Assembly (NCBI GenBank): GCA_963678675.1 | Contig: OY783192.1 | Location: forward strand, 25,852,288 to 25,916,287 | Direction: 5' to 3' | Length of the DNA: 64,000 bases | From: Xiphydria camelus | Taxonomy: Eukaryota; Arthropoda; Insecta; Hymenoptera; Xiphydriidae | Part shown: piece by piece, positions 24,560 to 35,360 of the stretch | Numbering within the stretch: position 1 is the stretch's first letter | How the letters are laid out: each line of letters begins with the position of its first letter | Translations under genes and position numbers: made by a program | Notes under the pieces: model-generated | Database searches by the model: none | The model's input: only the letters and a program-made list of their open reading frames with translations | Told to the model about the DNA's origin: nothing

Positions 24560-24970
24560 TGAATTGGCTAATTTTATAAGATATAATTCGGAGACATATT
24601 AGAAAGTGCTAAATATATCTGCTGCCCTTGAAGTATACACACTGTGTCATTTTTAGTCCTCAAAGTAGGTATAGTGTATATGAAGGGGCTAATTTTATAA
24701 AATATAGTTTGGGGACATGTTAAAAATACCGTGCTGTACCGCTAATGTATAGTTCAAGGACTAGTCCCTCATGTGTATGGTGCATATATTTTCAATAAGC
24801 AGAAAATTACTATACCGACAGAACGTCCCCGAAGTATATGCTACATACGTAAAAACGCTGTAACTCAGTTATTAATAGTCATATATCAAAATGAGTGATT
24901 ACATGATGATTTGAACTTCATTTTCCATTGAATTAACATGTTAAAACACATAGTCCTCAAACGATACATT
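24560..24970. repeat. Degraded satellite-related sequence with GTTTGGGGACAT motifs
   Basis: Short diverged units with CCTCAAACTAG, TAGTTTGGGGACATG and TCAAGGACTAGTCC. The motif vocabulary matches the array upstream and the 4.8-5.4 kb region, but no regular period remains. Confidence 0.45.
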
Positions 24971-24974
24971 GTAC

Positions 24975-24983
24975 ATATCTATA

Positions 24984-25023
<40 letters not shown>
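24975..25023. repeat. TA dinucleotide microsatellite
   Basis: About 45 bp of alternating TA, preceded by CTATATCTATA. Confidence 0.95.
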
Positions 25024-25024
<1 letters not shown>

Positions 25025-25029
25025 GTAAA

Positions 25030-25220
25030 GTATAGATATCTCCCTCCCCTGTAAGAGATATTAAATATTCATTTTTTCCTTTTTTCCTTATGCCACAAAA
25101 AGGAGGGTCTACTTCCCGCAGGAGAAGAGTCTCCAAAAGTATAAGTGAAGTATAGATACCTCCCTCCTGTGTGTAAGAGATATTAAATATTTATTCTTTT
25201 ATTTTTTCCCCATGTCACCA
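25030..25220. repeat. Short direct repeats matching 4,733-4,835
   Basis: TCCCTCCCCTGTAAGAGATA and TCCCTCCTGTGTGTAAGAGA begin two diverged copies, each followed by TATTAAATATTYATT, CCYYATGYCAC and AAAAGGA. A third copy is at 4,733-4,835. Non-coding. Confidence 0.5.
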
Positions 25221-25756
25221 AAAGGATGTTGCTGTAGAATTCGACACTGAACAAAATTCATTCAGCATCAGAAATATTTTGAAGGAATGAGTAAGTACAG
25301 TTTACATATGGAAATGGAATCACTGTAAAAATTACTAATCCTTTTTCTCCGTGCGTATGTTCGACAGATTCGCGAAACGTGTAAAGCCCCCATTAGAAAT
25401 ACGCGTGGTATAATCAACTCGATGCGCACAGAATTACTGAATATACGGAAACGAAAAGAGCACAACGGGTGCGCAAGTACACGATGCTATGCGATTAGTC
25501 CGAAGCACGCTTCGATCGGAAATCGCGAGTACAAAGGAATGCGAGCACGCGTTACACGACGACTGTTCCGGAGCACGGTTCGGACGCAAGAGAGCGGGGC
25601 TAGTCCTTCCGCTGATTTTTCTCCGCTGAAGGAGGAAACTAATTCGAGCAATCGTGCGAAAAGACACGTAGGCCACTGGCCCTCGGTACCATGATCCTAG
25701 CCGAAGAGTAAATTATCGATCGCGCAGCTTTGGCGCAAACAAACCATTTGAGTATA

Positions 25757-26030
25757 CAGTAAAACCTCGTTTATCGCAACTCTCACTTATTGCAAGTTTC
25801 ACTTATTGCAAGGCAGAAGTCTCGCTTATTGCAACCCCTCCGTCTCCCACCGCGCATGGTTGTTGCAACCCTTCCGACTCCCACCACGCACGATGGCCAA
25901 TCACGAGCGACCAGTGCGAAATCGCCTTGAGTCGAGAACTGAGGTGGGGACCCCTCTCGAGTTGCGATATAAACGAGAGACATACGATTCGAGGGACTTG
26001 CAATAAACGAGGTTTTACTGTAAGTGGAAA
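25757..26030. mobile_element. Tc1/mariner-type (pogo-like) MITE
   Basis: A 274-bp element with ends CAGTAAAACCTCGTTTAT and ATAAACGAGGTTTTACTG, flanked by TA (25,755-25,756 and 26,031-26,032). CAGT tips with a TA target are typical of Tc1/mariner/pogo elements. The interior repeats CACTTATTGCAAG. Small ORFs here are not genes. Confidence 0.85.
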
Positions 26031-26039
26031 AGAGAAGTC

Positions 26040-27060
26040 GTATGGAAAGTAGGAAATGAGAGCGGTGAAAAGAGAATAACGGATATATTTATTATCACGC
26101 CCCAACCGGCCAAATATTTCGATCGCGTAGAGAAATTGAAGCGTTATCGCGTAAGTAGTACATAGGTATAATACGTATCTCTCACATTTAAGCGCGCATA
26201 CCGCGTATCTCGAAGTATCGCATAGGTACTAATATTCTCACGATTCTTGCAGTTCGCGGTAAGAAATTAACCATTGATAAATTAACATTTTGTCAAGCGG
26301 AGATAGGACTCAGTAATCCTCATAAGGAGATAGTCAGTAATTCGAAAAATGTGAAGGCGAGTGTCGCGTGGTTTCAACTTTACGTCGCCTTTTTTCTATC
26401 TTTCGTTTAGGTATAACGAAATGTGCGACCATCTTGCAGGAATCTGGCTGTGAGAGTGAAATGTGACCACCATCGCCATTAAGACCAGAAATAAAAACCG
26501 AGAGTTTAATTATGTTATCAGCACCCGAGAGTACCTAGTAAACGTGATGAAATTATCAGAGAAGAAATTAATACCTACTTTCTTTTGGGATAGGGAGGTA
26601 CTTGAAAAATATCGAAATCTTGTAATCTAGCTTTGTCGGATACCATTATAAAAATATTTTTTCACCACACCTGTACTAGAGCTTCACCACGATACGGTCT
26701 GCTCCGTTATAACGGATCTATAGATATGAGTTTCCTTAAATTCAGGAAAAAGTTGGGTAAGGCGAAGTTCGTGCTTTCGTTCGCGTTTGTATATGTTATG
26801 CAAGGTGTCCCATCAAAAGTTCTAACGCGAAAGACCTCGCATATAGTTCTGCAAAGTTCACTCTTATCGAATGTCTGCAATTTTTCGTCGAACGATATCG
26901 AAACACCTTGTATCGGCATACGTATCTAGTTCGATTATAGAATGTTATACCGTTGCATACGTCTATTCATCGATAACTTGGTTCAAAGAATGGTGATGCA
27001 ATTACTGATTTGGTGCTTGGTAGATGCCTATAATGGTAAGTTTCGACCTTTTTTTTTATT
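26040..27060. other. Stretch without a recognisable gene
   Basis: Several ORFs of 60-100 codons occur but none shows a domain or coding-like composition. No repeat structure recognised. It may contain introns or non-coding exons of the coiled-coil gene that follows. Confidence 0.4.
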
Positions 27061-27067
27061 ATTACAG

Positions 27068-27301
27068 CAGAACGATCCATCATATGAATTGGAATATTTA
27101 ACATGCCAAAAGGAGGAGCTCGAGTTGAGGGTGGAACTTGAACGCAATTGCCACGTTCTGGAGGTAAAAAATCTCAAAAAGCAACTACAGAATTCCAACG
27201 AAGAAATTAGCCGATTAAAAGAAAAGCTGGATAAAAGGGGAAAAATCCGCGTAGTACCGGAGCGCCAAAAGAGAAAACCATTGGCAGTCGTAGGTTCGTA
27301 A
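27068..27301 (+). CDS. Coiled-coil exon or gene fragment
   Basis: Preceded by a good polypyrimidine acceptor (TTTTTTTTATTATTACAG) and open to TAA at 27,299-27,301. The translation is strongly heptad-like (QKEELELRVELERN, LKKQLQNSNEEISRLKEKLD) followed by a basic tail (VPERQKRKPLA). It resembles later segments at 29,100, 29,440 and 33,815 in character, suggesting one coiled-coil gene with repeated exons. An apparent GT donor upstream would give a 32-nt intron, too short to trust. Function unknown. Confidence 0.5.
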   Translation, partial: QNDPSYELEYLTCQKEELELRVELERNCHVLEVKNLKKQLQNSNEEISRLKEKLDKRGKIRVVPERQKRKPLAVVGS

Positions 27302-27347
27302 AATTGAAAACGTGCTTCAAAAACGTAGTATATGTATTCTATTTATA

Positions 27348-27657
27348 CAGGGTGTTCGGAAAAAACACCGACACAGAAATAGGGATGATAGGTTACGTCA
27401 TTACAAGTATTTTGATATAAGGGACCTATACCCAAAGATGATGCGGATACAAGGAGTTTTCATTTGTTTTTCAATTGTACAGGTAGACAAAAAACTCAAT
27501 ATTATTCTACTTTGATCAACCTCGGTCGTTATAAACTTGAAAAGTTGATATCTCCAGAAGGGGGCGCTTGCGGGTATAGGTCCCTTATATCAAAATACTT
27601 GTAATGACGTAACCTATCACCCCTATTTCTGTGTCGGTGTTTTTTCCGAACACCCTG
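27348..27657. mobile_element. TA-flanked MITE with CAGGGTGTTCGG ends
   Basis: 310 bp with arms of nearly 90 bp. Left tip CAGGGTGTTCGGAAAAAACA, right tip TGTTTTTTCCGAACACCCTG, flanked by TA. Tc1/mariner-type. Similar CAGGGTGTTC tips occur in the Helitron interior near 31,100 and 31,353. Confidence 0.9.
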
Positions 27658-27998
27658 TATATGTATAAGAGGTCGTAGGAAAACCAATGGAGGTCTTCCT
27701 ACAATCGTTCATACTGTAATGGTCGTCCTCTGCACTTTCAACACAATAAATTATCCGACAGTTGTATTTAATACGGTAAAGGAAGGAATATACATAAAAG
27801 TAGCTTCTGCAAAAATTTAATTCAATTAAATAAAAAACTATAATGGCAGGCATTAAAACCTTAGAACGTCAATATTTCAAAACAAGAATTTACACATAGG
27901 ACCTTCTTTCTTAGGAGTGCAGAATAATACCGATGCTAATATTTGATAAGATATTAATACCTTAATAATATTAAGTACTTATTACATGTTCTTCACAG

Positions 27999-29281
27999 AT
28001 TATAAAATTTCAAAACTTAAAAATATGCCATCTGGAGCAAAAGCTTGACCTTTTCTGAATAAACAGTATATTATATAAGGGTCATTCCATACCAAATCGG
28101 ACACTTTTTGGAGTAATATTTCGGATTTTGCTCAAATTTGGATATATTGTAGTCTTTGTCGATGTTTAACCGTATCTCGAAGGATTTTTCAAAATTTTGA
28201 AAATTGTTGATTTTACAGCCACTTGAAAAATAACGCTGCTTTTTTTTCATTAAATTATAATTATCAAACCGGTTGTCGGCTGAGAATAATCTTTTGGGTA
28301 CTAAAAGTGAAAGAGTTGAAAAATCAGAGAAAAATTGCATCGATCAAAAAAAAACTTTTTTAAATAATTTTATTTGCAATTGATTTAAACAAATGACGTA
28401 TTTTCATAGCTGGCCACTTTTTAAAAATCTGAAAAAAAGCAAGCATATACTTTGATATCCTCTCTTTAACGACAAATAAACAAAAATAACGACACTTTAA
28501 AATTGACGACACAAAAATTAATTGAAGTTGACGCCGCGTCGGCCTCGCCGCGTCGGCCCCGCCGCTAGCGTGTCGCCAAGCCAGTCGAACCCACCGACCG
28601 GTGGCTGGTGGCGGGGCCGACGTGCCAATTCCGACGCGGCGTCGGTCAACTTCAATTAATTTTTGTGTCGTCAATTTTAAAGTGTCGTTATTTTTGTTTG
28701 TTTGTCGTTAAGGAGAGGATATCAAAGTATATGCTTGCTTTTTTTCAGATTTTTAAAAAGTGGCCAGCTATGAAAATACGTCATTTGTTTAAATCAAGTG
28801 CAAATAAAATTATTAAACAAATTTTTTTTTTGATCGATGCAATGTTTCTCTGGTTTTTCAACTCTTTCACTTTTAGTATCCAAAAGATTATTCTCAGCCG
28901 ACAACCGGTTTGATAATTATAATTTAATGAAAAAAAGCAGCGTTATTTTTCAAGTGGCTGTAAAATCAACAATTTTCAAAATTTTGAAAAATCCTTCGAG
29001 ATACGGTTAAACATCGACAAAGACTACAATATATCCAAATTTGAGCAAAATCCGAAATGTTACTCCAAAAAGTGTCCGATTTGGTATGGAATGACCCATA
29101 TAAACAAGAGATTCACAAGTCAAAAAAAAGATTAGATTGGTGTAGAAAAGAACATTCCAATTGGGAACTGCAATTAAGTGAAAGTGATGAAGAAATTCAA
29201 GAAGATGAAATTATTGTAAAGAGCTACAAAAGGAGAATGAAAATACACCTGCCCAATGCAGCAAACACCTCCCAGCTATAA
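27999..29281 (+). pseudogene. Coiled-coil exon copy 1, split by a 1-kb palindrome
   Basis: Starts after TTCTTCACAG. The left part reads LKICHLEQKLD in one frame; a 2-bp insertion then breaks it relative to copy 2. A palindrome (28,079-29,097) follows, and the right part resumes as YKQEIHKSKKRLDWCRKEHS and continues through an acidic SESDEEIQEDE stretch to a stop at 29,281. Comparison with copy 2 (29,436-29,620), which lacks the insert, shows both halves were contiguous. Amphipathic, Lys/Glu-rich, no catalytic motif; function unknown. Confidence 0.5.
28079..29097. mobile_element. 1-kb near-perfect palindromic element
   Basis: Arms of about 480 bp, tips GGGTCATTCCATACCAAATC and its complement, around a GC-rich centre of about 100 bp (CCGCGTCGGCC, CCGACCGGTGGC). 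Very few mismatches between arms. Flanks are TATA-rich, so the duplication length is unclear. Mirror-image ORFs on both strands are products of symmetry, not genes. Confidence 0.9.
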
Positions 29282-29435
29282 TATTACTTTTACACTTTTA
29301 TTAATTTTGATTGTATCTACCTATTCCATATTACTTGGAAAATATTATATTTAATAAGATATTAATACCTCGATGATATTAAGTATTATGTTCTTCATGT
29401 TCTTCACATGTTCATATCACGGACATGTTCTTCAC

Positions 29436-29620
29436 GGCTTATAAAAGTTCAAAACTTAAAAATATGCCATCTGGAGCAGAAGCTAGACTGTCTGAATAAA
29501 CAGTACAAAGACGAGATTGAAAAGTCAAAACAAACAGTGAATTGATATAAAAAAGAACATTCCAATTGGGAACTGCAATTAAGTGAAAGTGATGAAGAAA
29601 TTCAAGAAGACATTATCTAA
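29436..29620 (+). pseudogene. Coiled-coil exon copy 2, one nonsense codon
   Basis: Uninterrupted paralogue of copy 1, reading LKICHLEQKLDCLNKQYKDE and EKSKQTVN, then TGA, then YKKEHSNWELQLSESDEEIQ to a stop at 29,620. Copy 1 has TGG (Trp) at the TGA position, so this is a nonsense change. It acts as an empty-site reference for the palindrome in copy 1. Confidence 0.55.
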
Positions 29621-29906
29621 ACTTTGGTGTGCAAGGAGAAAGATACAAATGTAATTACCGTTGAAACTTATCGGAAGGAACATTTGTGGCGTGCGTGCAG
29701 AACATCCTGGTGCGGAACGAGTTGGTGTTCTTTCCTCTCGTGCGTGGAAATTGTTATAAATATCCTGCTTGGACGTTGAATTTGCAGACGCATTGAAGAC
29801 TGAAAAACTATTGATTGAAGAAATATTTTTAAAAAAAGTAAAAATTTAATTAATGCGGTTTTTTCTCGCCCTTCTTTTTTTAATCACCGTTAAAACCACT
29901 ACGAAA

Positions 29907-30258
29907 TTTAAACTGCGTTGTTATTCATTAGCAAGCGGGTAGGTATATGTACATTCTTCTCTTTTATAGCATAAGTCATGGTTACTTTCCTAAACATTTT
30001 TTCTACTTCTTTTCAAAAGTGTATGTGAAACGACTCTGCAACCTGAAATGTGTCTCACCGCGGAAAGAATTTAAAAAAAAGATCAAAATCTTTACTTCCA
30101 GACGGTCATCTATCTCGGATTAATATTGATAGAATACCGTTACAGTGTAAATCCGTTGCTCTAGTACAGATAATTAATTGATATGCGGACAGATATTTTC
30201 TGTACTAAAGGAACAGAATGCAAGTATTAACTTGCTAATGAATAACAACGCAGTTTAA
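29907..30258. mobile_element. MITE with TTTAAACTGCGTTGTTATTC ends
   Basis: TTTAAACTGCGTTGTTATTC, then ATTAGCAAG, at the left is mirrored by CTTGCTAAT and GAATAACAACGCAGTTTAA at the right. No ORF. It ends where the next TTAA element begins. Nothing recognisable between 29,620 and 29,907. Confidence 0.7.
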
Positions 30259-30478
30259 CCCCTTCAGACCTGATTTTTTTTTCGCGGAGTAAACAAAATT
30301 GTTAATGATGTTTTAGCCTTTGGGGTATTATTATATTTTAACATATTTTTGCAATATTTATTTTTTAAATTTTCTTATATTTATGTGCAAATAGTACAAA
30401 GTTGTATTGTTGCGTAACATTTTTAAATAAAATAGCTAAAATCCAATGTACATTCTCGTGTACACCAGGTCTGAAGGG
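30259..30478. mobile_element. TTAA-flanked MITE with CCCTTCAGACCTG ends
   Basis: 220 bp between TTAA (30,255-30,258) and TTAA (30,479-30,482). Ends CCCCTTCAGACCTG and CAGGTCTGAAGGG. Likely piggyBac-type, inserted at the edge of the preceding MITE. Confidence 0.8.
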
Positions 30479-30642
30479 TTAAATTTCTGAAGGGTTGTAT
30501 ATTCTATTCTATGAGAGACGCTTTTTCAATTTTCAATAATTCGAGAGTAACACAGTGCCAAAAGTGGAGCGTCATTTGGTAAAAGTGTGAGAATTTTGAG
30601 CCTTGAGCTTAATGTATTATTATTTAGAAACGTTTATTGAGC

Positions 30643-30695
<53 letters not shown>
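30643..30695. repeat. GA dinucleotide microsatellite
   Basis: About 50 bp of GAGA. Downstream to 30,775 the reading KKELIAAAERERLQTE suggests another decayed coiled-coil exon fragment. Confidence 0.95.
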
Positions 30696-30697
<2 letters not shown>

Positions 30698-30812
30698 AGG
30701 AATATAAAAGTAAAATAGACGAGCTATAAAGAAAGAACTAATTGCAGCGGCAGAACGGGAAAGACTTCAAACTGAGGTTTCTTGCTTTTATACTTTTATT
30801 AATTTTGATATA

Positions 30813-31823
30813 TCTTTATATGTAAAAATCTCGTGTCTGTTGTTTGGCCTCGAATTTCTACGAAACGGCTCGACCGATTTTCATGAAATTTGTTATGCTT
30901 ATTCGGTAGGTATGAGAATAGGCATAGGATATATTTCATACCGCTAGGTGATTAGGGCGTTCGAAACAAAATTTAACAATTTTCCAATATATTTTGTATG
31001 GAACTTCAATCTAAACCGTTCATCCGATTGCGATGAAACTTTGGGGAATGGTTGGACGCATGTCCGCGAAGGTTTCTGAGTTAGTAAATCTTATACAGGG
31101 TGTTCAAAAAGCCAAGTACAGATGATTATCTTAGCGGGAAATAATTTTTGAGAAAAATGTTTAATACCAAACTTTAGGATTTTTTCATGGCTACCCAATG
31201 GTCTTATTGGATTTGATCTTGACGATGACCTTCAAGGTCTGTCTGTCTGTATGTCTCTTATGCCTTCCTAAACCGTTAATCCGATTGTGATGAAACTTTG
31301 GGGAATGTTTGGACGCATGCCCGCGAAGGTTTCTAAGTTAATAAATATTCTACAGGGTGTTCAAAAAGTCAAGGTATGGCTGATTATCTCAGCGGGAAAT
31401 AATTTTAGAGAAAAATGTTTAATACAAAAATTTTAGGATTTTTCTATGGCTACACAAGGGTCATATTGGATTTGACTTTGACCATGACCTTAAATGGGAA
31501 CCCTTATTTTTGATAAAAGAAATGAAAAGAGAGGGAAATTTTACGGTCAAATATGTCCTTGACGATTTTTTAAATGTGACCTTTATGGTCAGCGGAGGTA
31601 AAATTGACGTCAACTACAGTTCGGCTTCGTGCCATGAAAGCTATGGGCCCTATACAAATTCTTTTTGATAGTAGGGTTTAGGATTGTTCCGTGGCTATAC
31701 AATGGTGATATTAGATTTGTTAAATCTTTGGTTATATCTATAGATATCTGCTAAAAATTCGTCAAATGACGGCCAAAATCAATCCACAATCCACTCGTGC
31801 GAAGCCGGGACGGGCTGCTCTAG
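30813..31823 (+). mobile_element. Non-autonomous Helitron
   Basis: Begins TC (TCTTTATATGTAAAAATCTC) directly after A and ends GGGCTGCTCTAG directly before T, the A|T insertion with TC...CTAG termini expected of Helitrons. A short AGCC...GGCT pairing lies just before the 3' end. The interior holds two tandem copies of about 240 bp (from about 31,013 and 31,265) containing ATGAAACTTTGGGGAATG. No Rep/helicase ORF. Confidence 0.75.
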
Positions 31824-31930
31824 TTACTTATAAAGTATTTTCTAAGATATTGATACCTCAATGTTATGAAATATTACAATTTCTCCACAGCTCATAAATA
31901 AGTAATATAAAAGCGAATCTAGGGTGCATA

Positions 31931-33803
31931 ATTTCTGAAGTGTACCACCCTCGAAAATGTAAGTTGTCCGATCGGGCTAAAAATTTGCCCAATTGTAGTC
32001 CTATTAGATAGTACTCCTCACACCAAAAATTAATTCATTTTGATAATTATTTATCAAAGTGGAGGGGGTATATTTTTTGGGTTATTTAAACAAAGCCTTA
32101 CTTTTAACATCTGTAACTTTTTTCCTATTGCCTTAAACAAAATTTCACTAGGAATGTTTTTCATAGATTTTTCTACAAACTTTCTGGTGGCCATAACAAT
32201 TTTTTTAAAAATTAAAAATTTGACCCTAATTTTTGAAAATCAAAAATAAATTTGATTAATTTAATTTGGACAATTTTCTTGTTTTTTAAAATAATTTGAG
32301 AAGAAAGCTGAGATTTTTTCCTATAAGACCTCCAAGTTTCAGAGAGAGTGGCAAATTAATTCTTCTCTGAGTAATAGAACGATACGTAAAGCTGGTGGGA
32401 GATATAACGCGCGCGTATTCGTAGATCTCTGCAAATGAAGTGGTGGGAGGTCGAGCTGAACGCAATTCCGTAGCCGCGTGCTATCCTGTGCTACAACTGC
32501 TACATCGAAGGGACCGGTGAGTAAATTGGCGGAATATTTGAAAATATCGTGACTTTGGTCATTCTTATCTGAAAAAAGTACTTTTTTTACGATGTCCTCT
32601 AAAAATATGAATACAATTTGGAAGAATAGATGTAGGATATATATATTGAACACCTTCATCAGTTTTTTTAGAAGGTCATCAGCCTTTTGAAAAGGATTAA
32701 TACATCTATCCCCCCTTCCAAATTGTATTCATATTTTTAGAGGACATCGTAAAAAAAGAACTTTTTTCAGATAAGAATGACCAAAGTCACGATATTTTCA
32801 AATATCCCGCCAATTTACTCACCGGTCCCTTCGATATAGCAGTTGTAGCACAGGATAGCACGCGGCTACGGAATTGCGTTCAGCTCGACCTCCCACCACT
32901 TCATTTGCAGAGATCTACGAATACGCGCGCGTTACATCTCCCACCAGCTTTACGTATCGTTCTATTACTCAGAGAAGAATTAATTTGCCACTCTGAAACT
33001 TGGAGGTCTTATAGGAAAAAATCTCAACTTTCTTCTAAAATTATTTTAAAAAATAAGAAAATTGTCCAAATTAAAGAAAATCAAATTTATTTTTGATTTT
33101 CAAAAATTAGGGTCGAATTTTAAATTTTTTTAAAAATTGTTGTGGTCACCAGAAAGTTTGTGGAAAAATCTATGAAAAACATTTCTAGTGAAATTTTGTT
33201 TAAGGCAATAGGAAAAAAGTTACAGATGTTCAAAAGTAAGGCTTTGCTTAAAGGGTGAGACATACATAACCGGGCCGTGCCAGGGTCGAACACGGCCGAA
33301 GAGGAAGAAATGATCAGAAGCCTTGCACGGCGCGTGTATCTAGGAACCACACATATCCGTCAGTCGTCAATTGTCTTGGAAACTGCTAAGTTGCTAGGCG
33401 CTAAAACACGTAAATTACAGAAACACGAGAAACGCGGCCGGACCGTCACCGTGAAAAAGTAAAACTGAACTAACTGGCCCGGCCCGGTGACGATCCGTTG
33501 GTGACGCCCGGTCACGGCCCGGTAAAGTGAGAACAAAAGCATTTGATTCTGTTGGACAGATCGTCCGCCGGACGACGAGCGATACTCAGCCGTGCTCCGG
33601 CCCTGGCACGGCCCGGTAATGTATGTCCCGACTTTTAATAACCCAAAAATTGTACCCCCTCCACTTTGATAAATAATTATCAAAATGAATTAATTTTTGG
33701 TGTGAGGAGTACTACCTATAGGACTACAATTGGGCCAATTTTTAGCCCGATCGGACAACTTTCATTTTCGAGGGTGGTACACCTCAGAAATTATGCCCCA
33801 TAG
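31931..33803. mobile_element. 1.9-kb palindromic element
   Basis: Tips GGTGCATAATTTCTGAAGTG and its mirror (CAGAAATTATGCCCC). Arms of about 700 bp are largely complementary around a centre near 32,660. The right arm is lengthened by a nested TTAA MITE. GC-rich blocks and ATTTGCAGAGATCTACGAAT appear in both arms. Flanked by TAG on both sides, which may be the duplication. ORFs in it are mirror artefacts. Confidence 0.85.
33252..33634. mobile_element. TTAA-flanked MITE nested in the right palindrome arm
   Basis: Between TTAA (33,248-33,251) and TTAA (33,635-33,638). Ends AGGGTGAGACATACATAACC and GGTAATGTATGTCCCGACTT, followed inside by CGGGCCGTGCCAGGG and CCCTGGCACGGCCCG. The left palindrome arm near 32,086 shows the empty site. 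GC-rich compared with its host. Confidence 0.85.
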
Positions 33804-33989
33804 GTATAACACGTTTGGAGCTAGAACTGAAATTTACAAACGACACTCATGAAAAGGAGACCAACAAATTAAAAAAAAAAGTTCAGTGGTATGAAACAAG
33901 GTTAAAACAATTTGAAAAAAAGGAAAAAGAGAATGCTCAGCCACTACTGCCTAAAGTAAGTAAGTATATATACTTAATAACACCTCCCT

Positions 33990-34440
33990 GCTGTATACAC
34001 ATTTAAAGAGATGAACCAAACTACCGTGAGATATTAAATCTTCATTTTCTCCTTTAGCAAACGCTAAAAACGCAATATTGAAAACCCGATCAAACGAACG
34101 GATAAAGAAGGGACTAAGAAGACGAAGTGTAAGTAGGTACAGTCTACATAGGCTTTCAAATTGTTACAAAATTTAATGGTAGGTACCCATTCACAATACA
34201 TAATGCCCTCCTAAGAAAGAAGCTCCTACCTGCGATGGCGGGACAAAAAAGATGAAGTGTAAGTGCAGTCTACCTACATAGGCGTTGAAATTGTCTCAAA
34301 ATTTAATGGTGCCCATTCACAATACATATTTTGTAGTTTTTAGTGGAACACCGAATCACGATATGATGTCATCAATGCCGAATAAATTCAAAATATTAAT
34401 TACTTTTTAATAATTAATGTCCGTAATTTTTTAATGAACA
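33990..34440. repeat. Tandemly duplicated non-coding segment
   Basis: The order AAGTGTAAGT, CAGTCTAC, CATAGGC, AAAATTTAATGGT, CCCATTCACAATACAT occurs twice (about 34,124-34,222 and 34,252-34,330). Likely intronic to the coiled-coil gene. No other feature seen. Confidence 0.5.
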
Positions 34441-34449
34441 TAGGGGTTT

Positions 34450-35061
34450 CCTCTGAGTCAAAGGTTCGAGAACACCCGGTATATGAAGTGAAGCTTAGAA
34501 GTGGACAAAGTGAAACAACTAGAACAGTTCTTCACACAAAAATGCAAAATCAATATAGAATGCAAAAGAATAATTTCACAAAGGTGGGGAAATAAAGAAA
34601 AGTATAAGAGCTATCCATGGAATAATAAATTTTAAAAGTTTAATTACACAGAGAACTCAAATTTCAAGAAAATAAACAATGGAAATCAAAATAGATTTAA
34701 TACAAAAGGATGTGAACAGTGTGGTGGAACAAATCATGTGCTGAAAGATTCTTATTATCATTTAAAGGCACAAAACACAGAAGAACGTCCGAGGACAATA
34801 CAGACTGTTCAAATCCATGAGGACAATGGAAGCAGCTGTGCCTTCATGAGCGGAGTTGGAGGTTTAGTCAACAATGCGCATACACAAAATGATAAGTTAT
34901 CATTTGTATTAGACTCAGGGGCGACTGATCATCTGGTCAATCAATTGGATGTATTTTCAACTTGGATGTGCCGATAAAAATATCTGTTACCAAAAGGGGT
35001 AAGACAATCATTGCCAAAAAGGAGGGAACCATCAACGTGACCACAAACCAATGTATAGTAC
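34450..35061 (+). pseudogene. Ty1/copia Gag-protease fragment
   Basis: Decayed 5' part of a copia polyprotein. The Gag zinc knuckle reads CEQCGGTNHVLKDS, with the final Cys replaced by Ser. The aspartic protease follows with FVLDSGATDHLV at about 34,903-34,938. Several stops and shifts. The sequence breaks at GTAC (35,058-35,061), where element B is inserted; the reading resumes at 48,966 in the same frame. LTRs not located. Confidence 0.8.
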
Positions 35062-35360
35062 AGTAGATGGGCTGAGAAAATCGACTTTGTTGTCACCTAT
35101 TCTTTACAAGTGTCCGATTTTAATTTTTTTTTAAATACTTGAAAAAATATATAGAACAAATGTCACATAAAGCCAAAGTGTGCTTTTTAATTTTTAATAA
35201 AAATGTATTTTTTGTACGGCTTGTTTTAAATATCACGGAAACTATTGAGAAGTTATCGAGACATGCTGTGGAAGAAATTTAAAGAATTTCAATACGAAAC
35301 GATTGGTTTTTATCTCATTTTGCTACGATTAATAGTTTTCGGGATATTGCGTTTTGTATA

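Larger units (their letters stand above)
17535..24560. repeat. Satellite-like array, unit about 628 bp
   Basis: The landmark AGCCCATCGATGATAACTGG occurs at 20,791, 21,431, 22,059, 22,688, 23,316 and 23,945: spacings 640, 628, 629, 628, 629. Diverged copies precede it (landmark near 17,955 and 20,137). Each unit contains GTCGAACTGTCCTCAAAG, CAGTCCCCAAACTAGCTATA and an AACTCGAAGTTAACTCTCGAG palindromic segment. There is no coding capacity. The block 18,357-19,840 interrupts it and a TTAA-flanked MITE sits in the last unit. Confidence 0.9.
31880..33955 (+). pseudogene. Coiled-coil exon copy 3, split by a 1.9-kb palindrome
   Basis: The left edge follows TTTCTCCACAG, like copies 1 and 2. After the palindrome the exon resumes at about 33,805 as LELELKFTNDTHEKETNKLK and KKVQWYETRLKQFEKKEKEN, then reaches a strong donor, CCTAAA|GTAAGTAAG, at 33,955/33,956. 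A possible next exon starts after TCCTTTAG near 34,058. Highly charged coiled coil; function unknown. Confidence 0.45.

Noticed and set aside
17535..24560. CRISPR-like array
   Set aside because: Units of 628 bp without short spacers in a eukaryotic context form a satellite.
28360..28913. Opposite-strand ORFs of about 100 codons
   Set aside because: They are mirror images created by the palindrome arms.
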